This document shows, in pieces, positions 6,244 to 9,502 of a stretch of DNA of 9,502 nucleotides. The notes under the pieces were generated by a model. That model ran no database searches. It saw only the letters and a program-made list of their open reading frames with translations, and was not told where the DNA came from. The position numbers and the translations under genes are program-made. Each line of letters opens with the position of its first letter. Within the stretch, counting starts at the first letter, position 1. The stretch covers positions 1,353 to 10,854 of the forward strand of contig PMJE01000144.1 of the NCBI GenBank assembly GCA_003157315.1, in the 5' to 3' direction. The stretch comes from Myxococcales bacterium (GTDB taxonomy: Bacteria > Myxococcota > Polyangia > Fen-1088).

Positions 6244-7064
6244 CCTTGCCCCAGCTTGCTCGCCACGCGCGCAGCTTCCTCGACGCCGCTGGCAAGTGCG
6301 TAGCGAACGCCACCCTCTTCCATCTTCGAAAGGCCCGCGATGGTACAGCCACCTGGCGTCGTCACTTGGTCTTTCAGTGCCGCCGGATGCGCGCCGGTCT
6401 GAAGCACCATACGTGCCGAGCCTTGCAGCATCTGAGCCGCCATGGTGACAGCGAGATCGCGGCGCAAACCCATCTTGACTGCGCCGTCAGCCAACGATTC
6501 CAGCACCAAAAAGGCAAAAGCCGGGCCGCTGCCCGAAAGCGCTGTCACCACGTCCATCTGGGTCTCGTCGATTTCCGTGGCGCGGCCCACGCTCGCGAAG
6601 AGATCCAGGGCAAAGGCCATGGCCGCGTCGTTGGTGCCTTTGCCACGCGAAAGAGCGGTCATGCCCTCGCCAATGAGGGCCGGGGTATTGGGCATGGCGC
6701 GAATCAGGGCGCTGGCCGGGAGCCAGTGGGCTAGCTGCTGCAAACGCACCCCGGCTGCGATACTGATGACCACCTTGCCGCTCAAAGCCTCTCGCATCGC
6801 ATCGGTGTTGAGCACGGCGCCCACTTGGTGCGGCTTCACGCAGACCAGGGCCACGGTGCCGGAGCGAGCCGCTTCCAAGTTTTCCGTCGTGGTGCGGATG
6901 CCATGGCGCTTGCTCATGTCAGCAAGCGCATCGGCACGCACGTCGGAGGCAAACACCTGAGAAGGGCCCAGCTTGCCCGCGCGAAGAATCCCGCGCAGGA
7001 TGGCCTCGCCCATGGTGCCCGCGCCAATCAGGGTCAGGATCTTGTTTTCTTCCAGGATGCTCAC
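6240..7064 (-). CDS. proC: pyrroline-5-carboxylate reductase ProC
   Basis: ProC reduces 1-pyrroline-5-carboxylate to L-proline with NAD(P)H, the last step of proline synthesis. The 274 residues match the family length (about 270). The N-terminal Rossmann motif is LIGAGTMGEAI (12-22). VALVCVKPHQV (71-81), SIAAGV (101-106) and IRAMPNTPALIGEGMTAL (121-138) follow. The C-terminal dimerisation and active-site region has LSGSGPAFAFLVLESLADG (176-194) and the P5CR signature VTTPGGCTIAGL (234-245). The frame stays open upstream to 7310, but that stretch is antisense to the start of proB and has no ProC character. I therefore chose the GTG at 7064-7062, a few residues before the first strand. No clear Shine-Dalgarno precedes it. 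The gene is convergent with mutM and divergent from proB, its pathway partner. Confidence 0.96.
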   Translation of the reverse strand: MSILEENKILTLIGAGTMGEAILRGILRAGKLGPSQVFASDVRADALADMSKRHGIRTTTENLEAARSGTVALVCVKPHQVGAVLNTDAMREALSGKVVISIAAGVRLQQLAHWLPASALIRAMPNTPALIGEGMTALSRGKGTNDAAMAFALDLFASVGRATEIDETQMDVVTALSGSGPAFAFLVLESLADGAVKMGLRRDLAVTMAAQMLQGSARMVLQTGAHPAALKDQVTTPGGCTIAGLSKMEEGGVRYALASGVEEAARVASKLGQG

Positions 7065-7113
7065 AGCCGCATTACCACACGAACCAAGGCCAAGGTAAAG
7101 TGAGACCGTCCCA
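7065..7113. promoter_or_regulatory. 49-bp divergent control region between proC and proB
   Basis: Both pro transcripts must start in or near this short spacer, unless one starts inside the opposite gene. On the plus strand TTACCA (7072-7077, four of six to -35), an 18-bp gap and TAAAGT (7096-7101, four of six to -10) form a weak candidate proB promoter with a leader of about 10 nt or less. I found no convincing -35/-10 pair for proC and no clear operator palindrome. Confidence 0.3.
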
Positions 7114-8295
7114 ATGAGCCAGAATCCGTCCAGCGGCCGCACCGCTCTCGCGGAAACCCACCGTCTAGTGGTCAAGCTGGGCACCCATGTCGTCATCGCG
7201 GACGACGGAAACGTTGCCACCCCACGCGTGATGAATCTGGTCGAGGGTCTGGCGCGGCAGCGACAGGCCGGCCGCGACGTGGTGCTGGTGTCAAGTGGTG
7301 CTGTGGGCATGGGAATGCGCTTGCTAGGCCTCCGGCAAAGGCCGCGCTCGTTGGGCCTGCGCCAGGCCTGCGCGGCTGTGGGGCAGGGCCACCTAATGGG
7401 CCTCTACACCAAAGCCTTTGCCGGCCTAGGCGTGGTCGCAGCCCAGGTCCTTCTCACCCACGAAGATCTGGCCGACCGCGACCGCGCGCTTTGCCTGCGC
7501 ACCACCCTGATGCGGCTGCTTGAACTCGGAACCATTCCGGTCCTCAACGAGAACGATAGTGTTAGCGTGCGCGAGCTGGTTGAGCACCGGCGCCGTGAGG
7601 GCGAAGAGACCAACCAGCCGGTCTTCGGCGACAACGATGGCCTGTCAGCGCACGTGGCCGTGTCGCTGGATGCGGACTTGCTGGTGATGCTGAGCAACGT
7701 CGACGGTCTTTACACCGCCAATCCGGCGCTCGATCCCAACGCCCAGCGCGTGGCCGAGCTGGCTTCCGTCGATGAGCAAGCTATTGCTCGTGCCACTGGC
7801 GCTTCTGGCGGCGGCACGGGCGGCATGGGCAGCAAGTTGGAAGCGGCCCGCCTGGCCACCGCCGAGGGTACCGCGGTGATCATTGCCAGTGGAGGCACGC
7901 CGGATGTGCTCGCCAAGATCCTGGCCGGCGACGACGTGGGCACGCTGATTCCGCCGCTGGAGTGGCGTCCCGCACGCCGGCGGCACATCGCGGTCTCCGG
8001 TCGAAAGCAAGGTGCGTTGGTGGTCAACGACGGTGCGCTGCGCGCGCTGCTGGAGCGCAAGGCGTCGCTGCTGCCTATCGGCGTGGTCGCGGTGGAGGGC
8101 GGGTTTGACAAGGGTGAGCTGGTGGAGATCCGCGACGGCAGCGGTCGGGTACATGGCCGCGGTTTGGTCAACTACGACGCTGACGCCTGCCGCAAGCTGG
8201 CGGGCCGGCACAGCGACGAGATCGACACCGTCCTCGGGTACCGCGGCTACGACGCGCTCATCACCCGCGACAACCTGGTGATGGGCGCGGTCTAA
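7114..8295 (+). CDS. proB: glutamate 5-kinase ProB with C-terminal PUA domain
   Basis: ProB phosphorylates L-glutamate to gamma-glutamyl phosphate, the committed and usually proline-inhibited step of proline synthesis. The 393 residues are an amino-acid-kinase domain (about 15-275) plus a PUA domain (about 288-385). Visible motifs are VVKLGTHVV (19-27), LVSSGAVGMG (58-67), QVLLTHEDLADRDR (111-124), VLNENDSV (143-150), FGDNDGLSAH (171-180), SNVDGLYTANP (194-204) and GGGTGGMGSKLEAA (232-245). The PUA part shows SLLPIGVVAVEGGFDKGELVEI and ends with EIDTVLGYRGYDALI. Two oddities: the position that is Ser in the E. coli KLGTS motif is His25, and there are about a dozen extra charged residues (about 155-170) between NENDSV and FGDND. 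The protein is longer than E. coli ProB (367 aa), partly for these reasons. proA follows after 46 nt. Confidence 0.97.
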   Translation: MSQNPSSGRTALAETHRLVVKLGTHVVIADDGNVATPRVMNLVEGLARQRQAGRDVVLVSSGAVGMGMRLLGLRQRPRSLGLRQACAAVGQGHLMGLYTKAFAGLGVVAAQVLLTHEDLADRDRALCLRTTLMRLLELGTIPVLNENDSVSVRELVEHRRREGEETNQPVFGDNDGLSAHVAVSLDADLLVMLSNVDGLYTANPALDPNAQRVAELASVDEQAIARATGASGGGTGGMGSKLEAARLATAEGTAVIIASGGTPDVLAKILAGDDVGTLIPPLEWRPARRRHIAVSGRKQGALVVNDGALRALLERKASLLPIGVVAVEGGFDKGELVEIRDGSGRVHGRGLVNYDADACRKLAGRHSDEIDTVLGYRGYDALITRDNLVMGAV

Positions 8296-8341
8296 CGGCG
8301 CTGGCGGCCAGGCCAAATCCAAGTAGTATTGGGTTCCTGTC

Positions 8342-9502
8342 ATGGACTTGCGAGAAAGCCTGATTGCGGCGCGCGCGGCAGCCCGGCGGCTGGCGGCGTT
8401 GACCGGACCCGAGCGCAGCCACCTGCTGGCCGATCTTGCCGTGGCCCTTGCACGACCGGAGACGCGCAAAGCCGTGCTCGAAGCGAACGCCCAGGACATG
8501 GCCAGTGCGCGCGAAGAGGAAGCCGCCGGTCGCCTCGGCTCATCTCTGGTCAAGCGGCTGCTCCTGGATGACAAGAAGCTCGACACCACCATCGACGGCA
8601 TCAGGCAACTCGCGGACATGCCCGAGTTGGTCGGCCGCACCCTTACCCACCGGGCTCTCGACCACGGGCTCATTCTCAAGCGGGTGAGCTGCCCGCTCGG
8701 GGTGTTGGGCGTGGTTTTCGAGGCGCGCCCCGATGCGCTTGTTCAGATCGCCAGCCTGGCCTGGAAGAGCGGCAACGCAGTGGCGCTCAAAGGGGGTCAC
8801 GAGGCCAGCGCCAGCAACCGCGCGCTCTGTGCCGTGGCCCATTCGGTGCTTTCCGCCCATGGCATCGACACCCTCGCGATGGTGCTGCTGGAAGATCGGG
8901 CCGAAGTGGACGCGCTCTTGGGCATGGACGATTTGGTCGAACTCATGATTGCGCGGGGCTCGTCGTCGTTCATTCGCCACGTGCGCAGCCACACGCGCAT
9001 CCCGGTGATGGCCCACGCTGACGGTATTTGTCACATGTATCTGCACGCGGCCGCGGATCCGGCCATGGCCGCGCGTCTGGTGGTGGACGCAAAGTGCAGC
9101 TACCCGGCCGCGTGCAATGCCGTCGAGACGCTGCTGTGGGATCCAGAGGCTACCGCCGCGCTGGATAGTTGCGTCTCTGCGCTGTCCGGCCAGGGCGTGG
9201 AACTACGCGGTTGTAGGGAAACCCGCAAGCGCCACCCCCAAATGAACGCTGCGACCGGGGCAGACTGGGACGCGGAATACGGCGCTCTCATTCTTTCGAT
9301 TCGGCAAGTAGCGGGCCTGGACCAGGCACTGGCCCACATTGCCCGCCATGGCTCGCGTCACACCGACGTCATTGTGACCCAGGATCCGGTGGCCGCCACG
9401 CGCTTCTTGGCCGAGGTGGACGCGGCCTGCGTGTTCCACAATGCCAGCAACCGCTTCTCCGACGGCTACCGCTTCGGCTTGGGCGCCGAGGTCGGCATCT
9501 CC
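8342..9502 (+). CDS. proA: gamma-glutamyl phosphate reductase ProA, 3' end missing
   Basis: ProA reduces gamma-glutamyl phosphate to glutamate semialdehyde with NADPH, which cyclises to pyrroline-5-carboxylate for ProC. I translated the frame from the ATG at 8342; it is open for 387 codons to the right edge. It shows VLEANAQDM near residue 50, the conserved LGVLGVVFEARPDAL (about 119-133) and LKGGHEA (149-155). SRHTDVIVT and VFHNASNRFSDGYRFGLGAEVGIS follow near the end, both typical of the family. Cys258 in PAACNAVETLL is the catalytic cysteine expected for this aldehyde-dehydrogenase-like enzyme. About 30 C-terminal residues lie outside the window (family length about 415-420). There is no good Shine-Dalgarno before the ATG, but the first residues (MDLRESLIAARAAARRL) fit the usual N terminus. 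The 46-nt gap after proB has no terminator, so proB-proA are probably co-transcribed. Confidence 0.97.
   Translation, partial: MDLRESLIAARAAARRLAALTGPERSHLLADLAVALARPETRKAVLEANAQDMASAREEEAAGRLGSSLVKRLLLDDKKLDTTIDGIRQLADMPELVGRTLTHRALDHGLILKRVSCPLGVLGVVFEARPDALVQIASLAWKSGNAVALKGGHEASASNRALCAVAHSVLSAHGIDTLAMVLLEDRAEVDALLGMDDLVELMIARGSSSFIRHVRSHTRIPVMAHADGICHMYLHAAADPAMAARLVVDAKCSYPAACNAVETLLWDPEATAALDSCVSALSGQGVELRGCRETRKRHPQMNAATGADWDAEYGALILSIRQVAGLDQALAHIARHGSRHTDVIVTQDPVAATRFLAEVDAACVFHNASNRFSDGYRFGLGAEVGIS

Noticed and set aside
7065..7310. An 83-residue N-terminal extension of ProC
   Set aside because: The frame is open, but the extension lies antisense to proB and across the proB start, and ProC proteins begin just before the Rossmann motif.
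8301..8341. CTGG-CGG-CCAG inverted repeat and a TAGTAT -10-like hexamer between proB and proA
   Set aside because: The stem is only 4 bp with no T-run, and no -35-like element lies at the right distance; it is probably a plain intergenic gap within an operon.
7645..8679. Long open frame on the minus strand (344 codons)
   Set aside because: It is antisense to proB and the start of proA, both well supported by motifs, and its translation resembles no family I know.

Overview
This is a GC-rich bacterial window (roughly two-thirds G+C by eye) that is almost entirely coding. It carries seven genes: six recognisable housekeeping enzymes and one unusual regulator. A receiver plus DUF4388 plus TPR protein with a very long Ala/Pro/Glu-rich linker is a style common in Myxococcota and related former Deltaproteobacteria. 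I infer that type of organism from architecture and composition, not from a database match. I see no transposase, integrase, tRNA, rRNA, CRISPR array or phage gene, so this looks like a core chromosomal segment.

Layout. (1) 1-444, minus strand: N-terminal part of rsmG, a 16S rRNA m7G methyltransferase, running off the left edge. (2) 445-684: divergent intergenic region with an AT-rich patch, a candidate sigma70-like promoter facing rsmG, and a perfect 8-bp inverted repeat just before the next gene. (3) 685-3501, plus: a 938-residue protein with a receiver domain, DUF4388, a roughly 380-residue disordered linker, one transmembrane helix and a C-terminal TPR domain. (4) 3516-6243, plus: tsaD, rsmA and mutM, tightly packed (14-nt gap, 4-nt overlap, 2-nt gap), probably one transcript with the regulator at its head. 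(5) 6240-7064, minus: proC, convergent with mutM and sharing a CTAG that holds both stop codons. (6) 7114-9502, plus: proB then proA (cut by the right edge), divergent from proC.

How the genes work together. proB, proA and proC encode the whole glutamate-to-proline pathway: glutamate 5-kinase, gamma-glutamyl phosphate reductase and pyrroline-5-carboxylate reductase. They form two divergent units around a 49-bp spacer. tsaD (tRNA t6A37), rsmA (16S rRNA A1518/A1519 dimethylation) and rsmG (16S G527) are translation-fidelity modification genes, and mutM repairs oxidised guanine. The most distinctive item is the regulator, which places a phosphorylatable receiver on the cytoplasmic side of a membrane anchor and a TPR domain with exactly two cysteines on the presumed far side. 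Its linker carries a recurring [TS]-x-E-F motif. I know of no described function for this exact architecture.
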